In this document: in pieces, positions 34,573 through 42,823 of the stretch | How positions within the stretch are numbered: position 1 is the stretch's first letter | How the letters are laid out: the number at the start of each line of letters is the position of its first letter | Origin: a virus | Reading direction: 5' to 3' (one strand) | IMG/VR virus record: IMGVR_UViG_3300042898_003781 | Span: 1-47,230 of that record | DNA length: 47,230 nucleotides | Program-made: the position numbers and the translations under genes | The notes under the pieces: generated by a model | What the model saw: the letters and a program-made list of their open reading frames with translations, nothing else | Database searches by the model: none | What the model was told of the DNA's origin: nothing

Positions 34573-36318
34573 TTACATTGTTCTTGGTACGGTCTGGCTG
34601 TTAGAATCAATAATAACAGACTTCTGGTTCTTAGCGGATTCTGTGTTAAATGTATTAGGAACCACATAAGGTATATCAATATTCAAAGAACAAGGTGCGC
34701 CATCAACGATACCTTCTTTATAGGTCACGCCGTAACGGTCTGTCCATCCTCCTCTCATTATTACTAACTCATTTCTTCCTATGAGGATGTCACCGAAAGA
34801 ATCTATTCCAACCTGAGTGTTAAGTGTTGCAGCGTTTAAATTAGTAGCACCCTGCATTGTTAACTGATTTGCTTCATTCTTCTGGCTTGTAAAAAAGAAG
34901 TTAGCTGAGTCAACACCTGGTATAGATTCTAATATAGCGATAATATCAGATCTTGGTATTCTGTCTCTTCTCTTTAGATTGAGCATATAGCTTGCTATGG
35001 ATCTACGGATAGTGTTCTTTATGGTAGTTGGATCGTTGCCTTCAAATATCGTAACAGAAGCGTTACCAACTATCCTAGTTATAGCTGGATCAATTATCTT
35101 TAACACGGTAGTAGCTATCATTTGTCCTGAATCCTCCAGAAGATTTATTATAGCTAATTTCATTTCAGGTGAAAGTATAAACTCCGCTGTGGGTATATCA
35201 AAGTAATCCTGGTTTGATTCTAGGTTAAGGGTTATATCTGGAACTAGATAAATGTAAACTATATTATCATCGTCCAAATATTCATCTTCAAAAGTAGAGT
35301 AAGCATGTATTTGCGAGAAAATATTTAATCTTGTCAAATATATTTCATACGATTGTGGATTTGCCAGAACGAACGCTCTACTAGTATAGGGTGCAACCAA
35401 TCTTATAAGTTCAGTACTCTCGGGATCGCTACCAAACAAAGGATCAACCTCATTTCTGATATTAACACAATCATTAAGATTAAGCTGCTGTCCAAATAGA
35501 TCGGTCCCTAAAGTTGTGAATCTATAAGTAATTGGCTTATCTGCTGTTGATCTAAGATTTCCTTGTCCTCCTAGTGTCTGTATGTACTCTATTCTTATTA
35601 TAGATCCAGGAGGTGGAACCTTGCCAAAATTACCATTACCAAAATAGACATCAATTCCCTGTGAAATACCGGTTCTTACTATGAAAGTAGATCCCTGCAA
35701 AGGCATATCATAAAAAGAATCATATCTTTTCCACTTCTCCTCATTCACATAAACGTTCACATAATATTGATCAATAAAAGCTCCCGATTTAGAAGGTATG
35801 TTAAAAGATTGAAGTGCAAGTCCAGTCCCCGTAACAGTCGCATTTTGAACTGTTCCCTGTGCTATCTTAACCCTTAGAGTGTTATTGGGCACAAGATTGA
35901 AGGTAACCGTCGGAGAGGGTAACATCATAGAATAGTACTTACCGTTCTGTATACATTGAACCTGTGTGTTGTTCGCTATTATAACTGATCCCCCACCAAC
36001 TGGAGCAGTATTAAGATTCCATTGTATTGAGATCTCTCCCTGAGCTGTCGATGCTCTGCCTGGATCGTACCCAGACAGTCTAGCTATACTCTTCACTGAG
36101 TAGTCCCGTGTTGCTTGATAAATGTTTAATTCGGTAATTGAGTCCTCTATGAAATAAAGGATCATCTGCGATAGGTTCTGTAATACAAAAAGTATTTGTC
36201 CCCAAGCTGAAGCAGCGGTAAATACGTTTCTAGACTGATTATATGTTCTCTGTAGAAAAACATAGGTGTCCGATAAGAGACCGCTGATTAGAATTCTATT
36301 CTTTTGATATATGTTCAT
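34573..36318 (-). CDS. 6: Baseplate wedge protein gp6-like (baseplate J family)
   Basis: A 581-residue protein of the baseplate J/gp6 family. In T4, gp6 dimers form the inner iris ring of the baseplate that opens when the sheath contracts. The most telling part is VYFGNGNFGKVPPPGSIIRI at about 222-241, followed by EYIQTLGGQGN, the family's FG-x-x-x-G-x-x-P-x-x-G-x-x-x-x-x-Y-x-x-x-x-G-x-x-GN signature. The N-terminal helices (QILFVLQNLSQMILYFIEDS) and the C-terminal domain with RRDRIPRSDIIAILESIPGV, a J-type hallmark, agree. The length is near that of T4 gp6 (660). It lies directly downstream of gp25, a conserved pair in contractile systems. Confidence 0.88.
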   Translation of the reverse strand: MNIYQKNRILISGLLSDTYVFLQRTYNQSRNVFTAASAWGQILFVLQNLSQMILYFIEDSITELNIYQATRDYSVKSIARLSGYDPGRASTAQGEISIQWNLNTAPVGGGSVIIANNTQVQCIQNGKYYSMMLPSPTVTFNLVPNNTLRVKIAQGTVQNATVTGTGLALQSFNIPSKSGAFIDQYYVNVYVNEEKWKRYDSFYDMPLQGSTFIVRTGISQGIDVYFGNGNFGKVPPPGSIIRIEYIQTLGGQGNLRSTADKPITYRFTTLGTDLFGQQLNLNDCVNIRNEVDPLFGSDPESTELIRLVAPYTSRAFVLANPQSYEIYLTRLNIFSQIHAYSTFEDEYLDDDNIVYIYLVPDITLNLESNQDYFDIPTAEFILSPEMKLAIINLLEDSGQMIATTVLKIIDPAITRIVGNASVTIFEGNDPTTIKNTIRRSIASYMLNLKRRDRIPRSDIIAILESIPGVDSANFFFTSQKNEANQLTMQGATNLNAATLNTQVGIDSFGDILIGRNELVIMRGGWTDRYGVTYKEGIVDGAPCSLNIDIPYVVPNTFNTESAKNQKSVIIDSNSQTVPRTM

Positions 36319-36323
36319 GCTTT

Positions 36324-36695
36324 TTAACTTAACTTTAAACTAACAACTGGACTTTGATCGCCTTGGTAAGGCAAAAGAAAATCTAGAAATGCTATATCCC
36401 TATTCGTACCCAAATAAAACTTCAAATCATATGTTCCACCGAGTACTCTAAAAAGCGGGCAATATGTTGACAGATGCAGATCTAGCTCTTTTCTTATAGA
36501 GTCCTGAGATAGGTTTAATTCGAAAATTAAAGATTCCAAGCCAAGCCCAAATTTAGGATCACCTAAAACTTCACCCTTGTCTGTCAAGAGCATCATTTTA
36601 AGCTGGCCAACACAGATCTCTATTGGATCTGTGACCTCCAAGATGTAAGGTACGTAATTAGGATCTTGTGGATCTCTGTTGTAAATGTCTCTCAT
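36324..36695 (-). CDS. 25: Baseplate wedge protein gp25-like
   Basis: A 123-residue protein of the GPW/gp25 family, which in contractile tails clamps wedge dimers and nucleates the sheath. The motif GEVLGDPKFGLGLESLIFE (41-59) matches the family's GE-x-x-x-x-P-x-(F/Y)G-x-x-L core. The rest is one helix-strand unit with a typical C-terminal strand pair (FLDFLLPYQGDQSPVVSLKL). Length and position before gp6 are as expected. A GATATATA box is 13 bases above the ATG. Confidence 0.9.
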   Translation of the reverse strand: MRDIYNRDPQDPNYVPYILEVTDPIEICVGQLKMMLLTDKGEVLGDPKFGLGLESLIFELNLSQDSIRKELDLHLSTYCPLFRVLGGTYDLKFYLGTNRDIAFLDFLLPYQGDQSPVVSLKLS

Positions 36696-36708
36696 CCCTA
36701 TTTTTGTT

Positions 36709-36716
36709 TATATATC
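36709..36716 (-). promoter_or_regulatory. Late-promoter-like box GATATATA before gp25
   Basis: The minus strand reads CGATATATAAACAAAAATAGGG immediately before the gp25 ATG (first 20 bases: CGATATATAAACAAAAATAG), in the 74-base gap after the 268-residue gene. The core is one box of the recurrent family found at six sites. If used, the transcript leader would be only a few bases long. Confidence 0.5.
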
Positions 36717-36769
36717 GACAGAAATAAAGGGAGCTAAAAGCTGTCCATGACAGACTCACTGTATATTTT

Positions 36770-37576
36770 TTAATTCCACTGTAGGAAATAACTAGGGGTG
36801 TTCTCACCATTGATCATATCCATGACCTCCTGTAACTCTTCGGTTCCGGCACTAATGACGTCCGTTGCATTTACTTGAACCCCTCCAGGAAGGTTATAAT
36901 TAAATGTTCCGAGCATTCTTCCTAAAGCTATCTTGGACTTAGCGATACAATATCTAACAAACAATTCGTCATCGAAAAGATACTCGTCACCTATTTTAAC
37001 AAAACATCTCACATATAGATCGTATCCGCCATTCCCGCTCGAAAATCCTTGAGCTAACTGTGAATTAGAATTACTATTTGAACCCCCTACTCCTGATCTA
37101 TTTGGATCACGTCCTTGAATGGTAAGTCTCTTTGAGTTCTTATTCCATTTGAAAGCATAGGTAGCTAGTAGATAAGCCTTAGCCAAATCAAAATAGGAGT
37201 ACATAACTGTTCTATAAACAAGATTATCACCAATAAAAGGAGATAGCAGCAGTTCGGAACCAAGGAGTTTAGAATCACCAAAATCCTTATCTGGATTACC
37301 ACTAACACCCGCTCCACCCACGTCTCTAACTTCATATACTGATACAATCGAATCAGGGAGTGTCAGTTGTCTAGTTGCCCTCCATTCAGGATGTGCAAAA
37401 ACAGCTTTACCAATTATGAACATTCTATCCTCCACAGAATATTGATAGTTATCATAGAACCAATCCTTGGCTCTCTTTATAATCCTTCTAACCTCCTGCT
37501 CATTAAGGGAATAAGGAAGGCCGCAGCTGAAATTAAGCGCGTCTGTAATTTCTTGTATTAATTCTGTTTCGGTCAT
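36770..37576 (-). CDS. Probable neck/connector virion protein
   Basis: A 268-residue protein with a helical N-terminus (ELIQEITDALNFSCGLPYSL), a central helix pair containing DLAKAYLLATYAFKWNKNSK, and an Asn/Ser/Gly linker near 160-180. It closes with FVRYCIAKSKIALGRMLGTF, LPGGVQVNATDVISAGTEEL and an aromatic end (SYFLQWN). The LPGG-V-x-(L/V)-N-x-x-x-x-x-x-A-x-EEL ending resembles virion proteins of cyanophages and other distant T4-like phages that sit at the neck or baseplate. My assignment comes from memory of that pattern and is not certain. It begins nine bases after the amidoligase-like gene's ending region and precedes the gp25 promoter box. Confidence 0.55.
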   Translation of the reverse strand: MTETELIQEITDALNFSCGLPYSLNEQEVRRIIKRAKDWFYDNYQYSVEDRMFIIGKAVFAHPEWRATRQLTLPDSIVSVYEVRDVGGAGVSGNPDKDFGDSKLLGSELLLSPFIGDNLVYRTVMYSYFDLAKAYLLATYAFKWNKNSKRLTIQGRDPNRSGVGGSNSNSNSQLAQGFSSGNGGYDLYVRCFVKIGDEYLFDDELFVRYCIAKSKIALGRMLGTFNYNLPGGVQVNATDVISAGTEELQEVMDMINGENTPSYFLQWN

Positions 37577-37584
37577 GGTGAAGT

Positions 37585-38991
37585 TTAATAATTCATATCG
37601 CCAAATTTGGCTCCTTTATATTTATCGTTTAGGTCCTGAAGTCTTTTATCAGTTATGAATCTTTCATTTCTAACTTCGTTCCATCCCTTGACTTTTTTAG
37701 TGTCCTTACTCAGTTCAGCATACTCCCCAAGTATACCTGCTCTTAGCACTCCGCCAGCAATCTCGCAATTGATAGATTTTTGTTCGCAGTTTATGTAGCA
37801 GTCCTTAAGCTTGTTGGTAGGTTCAACAGAGCATGCTTCTATTCTAGAATTAAGAACATCTGTACCTCTTACTAGGTAGCATTCATCTAGATTTGATTTG
37901 TTAATCTTAGAATCGTATATGTTGCACTTCTTTAAATAAGAACCCTTTATATCGCAATCGATCACATCGAAATCGTAGATCTCAAAAGAATTTCTAGACC
38001 TTGCACCTTTAAGTTGGCATCTCCCTGTGGATGTGTCATAATTAAAAAAGCAATCTGTTATACCGCCTTCTATAACAAGATCAAATACCTTATCCCTGAT
38101 TGCAGGGAAATATGTTCTTAGGTTACCGTCAAATCCTTTAAGATCTATAAATATCTTGAAGTCGGGATAATATCTAAGGAAAAGCTCAGGTTTAGAGAAG
38201 CATTTTACAACATTAGCATAATCCTTCATCATTGATTTTAGCTTATCTAGGTCCTCCTTACTATAGCCTCCCATTCTTTTGCTAACTATATCATAGAGAT
38301 ACAGAATGGTATATTCAACAACCTCTCTGATTGGCTCTATCTTTTTCTGATAATCCTTACCACCTAAATACCTGAACTCCAAATATCCATCAGGAGCCTT
38401 TGTGAAATTCACACCATAGTACTTGTCACTAGGTGTCTTAAACATCATTGGGTCTATAGTGCTAATATTCTCCAATATCATGTATCTACTTCTGGGTAAA
38501 ACCCTTTTTATAGATTTAGCATAGACATTCTTTGTTCTGTTACCAAACTTAGAATAAATGAAATTCTCGTCAATACCAAGGATGAACTTTAAATGATCCA
38601 TCGTTTGTATCGCATTTTTAAGATTGGCCCTCTCGGGGTTAAAACTAACTGAGAATTGGAAAGCGCATTTATCACTTGTCCATCCATTTTCGTCTATCCA
38701 TTTTAGGACCTTGATCATAACAGGTATAGCCTCGTTATAACTCATTGGGCCAGTAACAAGTTCTAACATACTTATACCGCCCGAGTAATCCGGCTCTAAC
38801 TTGAATCTCTCCCTGTTAACCGGTATATCCGAGTGGTATTTATTAGATACATCTACTTTTTTACCGAGAAGTTTCGAAAGAGCATCAGCAGCTCTTCCTT
38901 TGGTAACATTGGAAAAGAATTCAAATTCAAACCCAACATCAGACAAAGAAAGGGCCTGAGCTTTTTCAAAATGGTTTCTATTATCCTTCAT
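37585..38991 (-). CDS. Amidoligase-like protein with pentapeptide-like C-terminus
   Basis: A 468-residue protein with the motif order of the glutamine-synthetase-like COOH-NH2 ligases (amidoligases): VGFEFEFF (19-26, metal-binding acids), EPDYSGG...ELVTGP (66-82), a strand FQFSVSFN (111-118) where many members have HVHv, YYGVNFTK (191-198) and YLEFRYLGGKDY (203-214). Known members join carboxyl and amino groups using ATP. No substrate can be predicted here. Residues about 310-420 form a Cys/Asp/Ile-rich run such as CDIKGSYLKKCNIYDSKINK that reads like a pentapeptide-repeat beta-helix. The His pair of typical enzymes is absent, so activity is uncertain. It overlaps the S1-like gene by 11 bases, so the two are coupled. 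Confidence 0.7.
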   Translation of the reverse strand: MKDNRNHFEKAQALSLSDVGFEFEFFSNVTKGRAADALSKLLGKKVDVSNKYHSDIPVNRERFKLEPDYSGGISMLELVTGPMSYNEAIPVMIKVLKWIDENGWTSDKCAFQFSVSFNPERANLKNAIQTMDHLKFILGIDENFIYSKFGNRTKNVYAKSIKRVLPRSRYMILENISTIDPMMFKTPSDKYYGVNFTKAPDGYLEFRYLGGKDYQKKIEPIREVVEYTILYLYDIVSKRMGGYSKEDLDKLKSMMKDYANVVKCFSKPELFLRYYPDFKIFIDLKGFDGNLRTYFPAIRDKVFDLVIEGGITDCFFNYDTSTGRCQLKGARSRNSFEIYDFDVIDCDIKGSYLKKCNIYDSKINKSNLDECYLVRGTDVLNSRIEACSVEPTNKLKDCYINCEQKSINCEIAGGVLRAGILGEYAELSKDTKKVKGWNEVRNERFITDKRLQDLNDKYKGAKFGDMNY

Positions 38992-40150
38992 TTATGGATT
39001 TAGCAAATATTTTTCCTGTGTGAACGTCTATCTTCCATATTAATATTTCAATAGGATCACCAGTCTTAGCATTTCTATCGCCTTTACCCAAATGCTCGGA
39101 ACTTATAAATGCCATTAGACCAATATCGCTTATCTCTATAAGCACTCCATTTTTTCTTTTGTGCTTAATGAGAGCTTGCATTGGCTCTATTGTGCCTTCC
39201 TCGACACGAGTCTCAATATCATAAAGGATTACGTTTCTTTCTAAGGGTCTATCTAGTGTTAGAGTCAATTTATTGTTCTCTTTAATCTCCTTCACATAGA
39301 ATTCTATCTCGTCACCTGAACAAAGTTTGGACAATTCATCGTCACTCTCGAACTCGCTCTTATGGATCAAGCCAGTATAGATCTCCTCCCACTCAACAAA
39401 AACTCCAAATGGGCTTGTTCCAGTGATGGAGCCTTTATATTTCCTGGTTAGATCAAGCTCTTGAATCTTCTGCTCCATAATCTTGGAAATATACTTCTTG
39501 TAAGAAACAATGAAGGTATCTTTTGCCTCTATATAGCCTTCCATCATTACGTGTATATCCTTTCCAATATAAGATTCGAAATCCTTGATCTTATTAGCTG
39601 CAGCCAAGGATCCAGGCATGAAACACTTAATACCACAAAGATCGACAATATATCCACCTTTATTTATGCTTTCAACCCTTACTTTATAAGCTGTAGTTTC
39701 TTTTTTGATTTGATCGAAAAGTTCAGACTTTAGGGTCTTTATATAATGCTCAACAACAGATCCAAGATATCCCTTAGGAGTTTTTCTAACATGAGCTTCT
39801 ATTCTACTACCTACTGTAAAATCAATACCCTCGATATTTAATTTTTCAGCATCCCTTCTTTCCTTCTTCAGGTCGATATAAATTGTTTGTCCTGAGTCAG
39901 TCTGGGCAAAAGCCTCTTCTTCAGTTAAAGCAACAATTTTACAAGGGTACATCCTGCCATCAACTAGATCCTTAGCTAGATCATTCCAATCTAGTCCTTC
40001 AGAATGCTTAGCGTATGCCGCAGCGAGTTCTTCAGCATAATCAGCATGACAATAAATAGTCATCCCGTGATTATTCTTAATTTTTTTATTAGGCTTAAAT
40101 CCGTTTGAATTTTCCCAACTGAATTCTTCATTTTCGAATTCTTGATACAT
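38981..40150 (-). CDS. Ribosomal protein S1-like RNA-binding protein, four S1 domains
   Basis: A 389-residue protein with four S1/OB domains at about 66-133, 153-221, 237-301 and 320-389. The second has KGGYIVDLCGIKCFMPGSLA (164-183), the hallmark of domain 2 of bacterial S1 (KGG-x-x-V-x-x-x-G-x-x-x-F-x-PGS). The third has GSITGTSPFGVFVEWEEIYT (240-259), the standard S1 strand pattern. The N-terminal 60 residues are acidic and helical. In bacteria, S1 helps the ribosome bind mRNA. Here it might steer host ribosomes to phage messages or act in RNA decay, which is inference. I choose the ATG at 40150 over the TTG three bases upstream. It is unusual among baseplate genes. Confidence 0.88.
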   Translation of the reverse strand: MYQEFENEEFSWENSNGFKPNKKIKNNHGMTIYCHADYAEELAAAYAKHSEGLDWNDLAKDLVDGRMYPCKIVALTEEEAFAQTDSGQTIYIDLKKERRDAEKLNIEGIDFTVGSRIEAHVRKTPKGYLGSVVEHYIKTLKSELFDQIKKETTAYKVRVESINKGGYIVDLCGIKCFMPGSLAAANKIKDFESYIGKDIHVMMEGYIEAKDTFIVSYKKYISKIMEQKIQELDLTRKYKGSITGTSPFGVFVEWEEIYTGLIHKSEFESDDELSKLCSGDEIEFYVKEIKENNKLTLTLDRPLERNVILYDIETRVEEGTIEPMQALIKHKRKNGVLIEISDIGLMAFISSEHLGKGDRNAKTGDPIEILIWKIDVHTGKIFAKSINEG

Positions 40151-40188
40151 CAATTTTAGTTTTAAATGGTTAATATTAGTTTCTTATG

Positions 40189-40196
40189 TATATATC
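40189..40196 (-). promoter_or_regulatory. Late-promoter-like box GATATATA before the S1-like gene
   Basis: The minus strand reads TGATATATACATAA, identical over 14 bases to the copy at 2328-2341. The box lies 38 bases upstream of the S1-like ATG, in the 59-base gap after the 642-residue gene. Identity between two distant copies supports function. Confidence 0.55.
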
Positions 40197-40209
40197 AGAT
40201 AGCAAAAGT

Positions 40210-42138
40210 TTAAAATACAAGCAAAACAAATCCAGGGGTCGGAACGGTTGCAGGTCCTGCCTGAGTCGATCCAGTATATAAAAACTTCAAAGAAAGCAAA
40301 TGTAATGCAAAAGAAACTGCGAGTTTAGTTGAAACCGCTTTAGAAACTAGATTTTGGCTCTTTGTTGCTTCTAGCAAGGCCTTCTGTGATTCTATAAGGG
40401 AAAGAAGAGCTTTAAATTCTTCAGATTCGATAGAATTGGAAAGCGAAGCTGCTTTTTCTACAAGCCCATTTGGATCTAATTCAGGATTAAAGACGGGATT
40501 CAATCCTGCATTAAAAGACAGTCTCAATTTATTAGCAAGCGTAAACGGAAGACCTGGAAAAATTATAGTAAAAAGTCCAGGCGCTGGTATGCTAGCAGGA
40601 AGTACCGGCGGATTGGCTGCAAAGCAAGTAGGAACCAATCCCAATATAGTCCAATATAGGACCACACTAGATGACATAACTAGATAAGGATCGCTCTTAG
40701 ACATAAGATCAGCTATCTTAGCATCCAATCCGAAATTTATCAACTTTTGTTGGAAGTCAGCGGACAGAGATCCTAGTACACCATTAATTGAATCTTTTGC
40801 GCTTTTTACAGCATCCTGCTCCTGTACAGCAGCGGACGGATAAATTGGCCCGCCAGGAGGAAATCTATATGACTCGTTTTGACTTTCGGCTGGGTAACCA
40901 TTCTGTCCAAAAACTTTATTTATAGTGAATCTTTCCTGAGATCTACTAGATAAATCAGTTACCACTACGCTTAAATCCTCAGATCCATTTAATGTAAACC
41001 TTATGTCAATTACCGGTGTACCAGCAAGGCCATATTGTATGTTATTAAGGGTAACGTCCCGTAATACAGAAACATCGCTTCCCGCTTTTATTGCAATTTT
41101 AAATTGGACCTCCTTCTGAAAATCACCTACTGTAGTCACGGATCGAGAACTAACGGTAGGAAAAACAGAATTCTCTTCTATTATAGATATAAAATTTTCA
41201 CCGTCCGAGGATATTCCTAGAGAAGAAGGAGTTGTCTTGGCTGAGTCGGAAAATGTCTCATCTGATGCATTTGCCAAACTCTTAGAAATATAAGGTGTTA
41301 TTATCTCTATCCATTTCTGTAGTTCTGTAGAATAAAGACTTAGAAATATATTATCTATATCGTTTCTAACTGCCTGGGTTCCACTGTCTGATCCCGTGTT
41401 TGCTCTTACCGCTTGATCCAATCTATCCTTTCTATCGTCATTTAGAGTTTTTACAAGATAGCTATATAGGTCATTAAAGGTTAAAGCTCCAATACCCCTA
41501 GAATTTATCTCATCCTGAGCATCCTCTTTCGCATCCTCCCTATCGTATGTTAATATCGTATTGATACCGGGGAGAAATCCGTACCTAGCTATACCGCTCT
41601 TAGCTTTTTGTAATGTGTTACCAAATATAGAAACCTTCGTATTACCTATGTTATTAAAATCTACTTTAGCTTTATAGTTAAATATCTTGGTTGATTCTTT
41701 GCCGTCCGTCTCATGTAGGAAAAAATTCCAAGTACCATTTTTTCTAATATCCTCAAGATCGTCCTGGGATACTAGATTAAATATATCGTCTATGGATTGA
41801 TCCTGAACCTGAGGCTGTTCTTTAAAAGCCTTTTGCTCCTCCTCGGAAGGTATGGGGCTGGACCCATCGAAATATTTCTCGTCTCCCTGTAACTGTTTGA
41901 AAGTTTTCTGTGAGTTCTGTAGAAGAAAAAAGCCAAGTCCAAATCCAAGATCTAATATAGGCTTGAAGCTCTGTGCTAAATTACCATTTAAAGCATTTCC
42001 TGCGGGAATAGCCTTAGCACCTTTTATGGTATTAACATAATATTCAGATAGTTTTTTGCCGGTCTGAAAGGGACCGCTAGATTGGTTAGAAGATAAAAAG
42101 TTAGAAAAATCCGTTATAAATTGCTGCCAATTAGCCAT
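40210..42138 (-). CDS. Large virion protein of unknown function near the hub
   Basis: A 642-residue protein downstream of the spike, starting two bases after its stop. The N-terminus is helical with WQQFITDFSNFLSSNQ. Acidic, Asp/Glu/Gln-rich linkers (EEEQKAFKEQPQVQDQSIDD at about 100-119) follow. A hydrophobic region near 483-530 includes LVMSSSVVLYWTILGLVP, and the protein ends in the hydrophobic GPATVPTPGFVLLVF. There is no signal peptide, so the hydrophobic parts could contact tube lumen, membrane or other subunits. I recognise no family. The place next to spike and hub suggests a baseplate or tail-tip role. Confidence 0.55.
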   Translation of the reverse strand: MANWQQFITDFSNFLSSNQSSGPFQTGKKLSEYYVNTIKGAKAIPAGNALNGNLAQSFKPILDLGFGLGFFLLQNSQKTFKQLQGDEKYFDGSSPIPSEEEQKAFKEQPQVQDQSIDDIFNLVSQDDLEDIRKNGTWNFFLHETDGKESTKIFNYKAKVDFNNIGNTKVSIFGNTLQKAKSGIARYGFLPGINTILTYDREDAKEDAQDEINSRGIGALTFNDLYSYLVKTLNDDRKDRLDQAVRANTGSDSGTQAVRNDIDNIFLSLYSTELQKWIEIITPYISKSLANASDETFSDSAKTTPSSLGISSDGENFISIIEENSVFPTVSSRSVTTVGDFQKEVQFKIAIKAGSDVSVLRDVTLNNIQYGLAGTPVIDIRFTLNGSEDLSVVVTDLSSRSQERFTINKVFGQNGYPAESQNESYRFPPGGPIYPSAAVQEQDAVKSAKDSINGVLGSLSADFQQKLINFGLDAKIADLMSKSDPYLVMSSSVVLYWTILGLVPTCFAANPPVLPASIPAPGLFTIIFPGLPFTLANKLRLSFNAGLNPVFNPELDPNGLVEKAASLSNSIESEEFKALLSLIESQKALLEATKSQNLVSKAVSTKLAVSFALHLLSLKFLYTGSTQAGPATVPTPGFVLLVF

Positions 42139-42140
42139 CC

Positions 42141-42821
42141 TTACCTAGTTTTAGTGATGAAACTCAATTGAGCTGTTGTCATCGGTGAAGCAGGAGGGGA
42201 GGATGGTCCTGCTGGTGTAGCATGTGTGTGCTGATTAAAGAAGCTTAAAAATGTATCACCAAGTATAACCTTTTCCAATGTACTAGTACCGCTACCTAGT
42301 TCTATATTTCCAGATTCTATGATAACTTTGCTATTCTCCATTCTAATCTCATCGTCACCCATTTTTACAACCACCCTAAGCTGACCACCATTCTGTGTGT
42401 CCAGTTGTATTTTTGCATTATCTAATTCAAAAACAACACCATCCTTATACGTATAGTACATATGCAAAGGACCTGGTTTTGCCTCGGAATCATATATTAA
42501 ATAGTTTGCACCAGTGTAACAGTTATCCTCCTGCATCTTATCCAAAAGATCACTAGATATCTCCTTAATGTAGTGATAGGTAATCTTATAGTAATTATTC
42601 TCCTCGAAGTGAACCGCTACAACAGCTCCCAATCTAGGTATAGTCAGGTTACCCCCTCCGCCACCTCCGCCAAAAGATAATCCAGCGATTTGTTCTGCCC
42701 AAGGGAGATCCTCTACTGCAACATCATCGAAAAATCCAAAAGCACGGATTTTTGCCCTAGCCTCTTTTAGAGGATCATCTATGTCTACTATTATCCCCAG
42801 TAGGGTTCTTTCACTTGGCAT
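42141..42821 (-). CDS. Baseplate spike protein, gp5/gpV-like, without lysozyme domain
   Basis: A 226-residue protein with an N-terminal OB-fold (1-90: RTLLGIIVDIDDPLKEARAK, PWAEQIAGLSFGGGGGGG, IPRLGAVVAVHF), a linker with Cys101, a beta-helix with KDGVVFELDNAKIQLDTQ (126-143), and HTHATPAGPSSPP at 198-210. That H-T-H-x-x-x-x-x-PSSPP ending is typical of phage spike proteins of gpV/gp5 type, which sit on the hub and pierce the envelope. T4 gp5 has a lysozyme domain between OB-fold and helix, and this protein has none. It lies between the 804-residue protein and the 642-residue protein with gaps of two bases. Confidence 0.85.
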   Translation of the reverse strand: MPSERTLLGIIVDIDDPLKEARAKIRAFGFFDDVAVEDLPWAEQIAGLSFGGGGGGGNLTIPRLGAVVAVHFEENNYYKITYHYIKEISSDLLDKMQEDNCYTGANYLIYDSEAKPGPLHMYYTYKDGVVFELDNAKIQLDTQNGGQLRVVVKMGDDEIRMENSKVIIESGNIELGSGTSTLEKVILGDTFLSFFNQHTHATPAGPSSPPASPMTTAQLSFITKTR

Positions 42822-42823
42822 AG

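Noticed and set aside
36740-36770. Short inverted repeat CTGTC/GACAG between the neck-like gene and gp25
   Set aside because: The stem is five bases with a three-base loop and is followed by CTTTTAG only, too weak to be called a terminator.
37615-37630. TATTTATCG match in the last codons of the amidoligase-like gene
   Set aside because: It lies inside coding sequence near the 3' end and there is no gene start at a suitable distance.
40151-40153. TTG start for the S1-like gene
   Set aside because: An ATG follows directly at 40150, and it is the more probable start.
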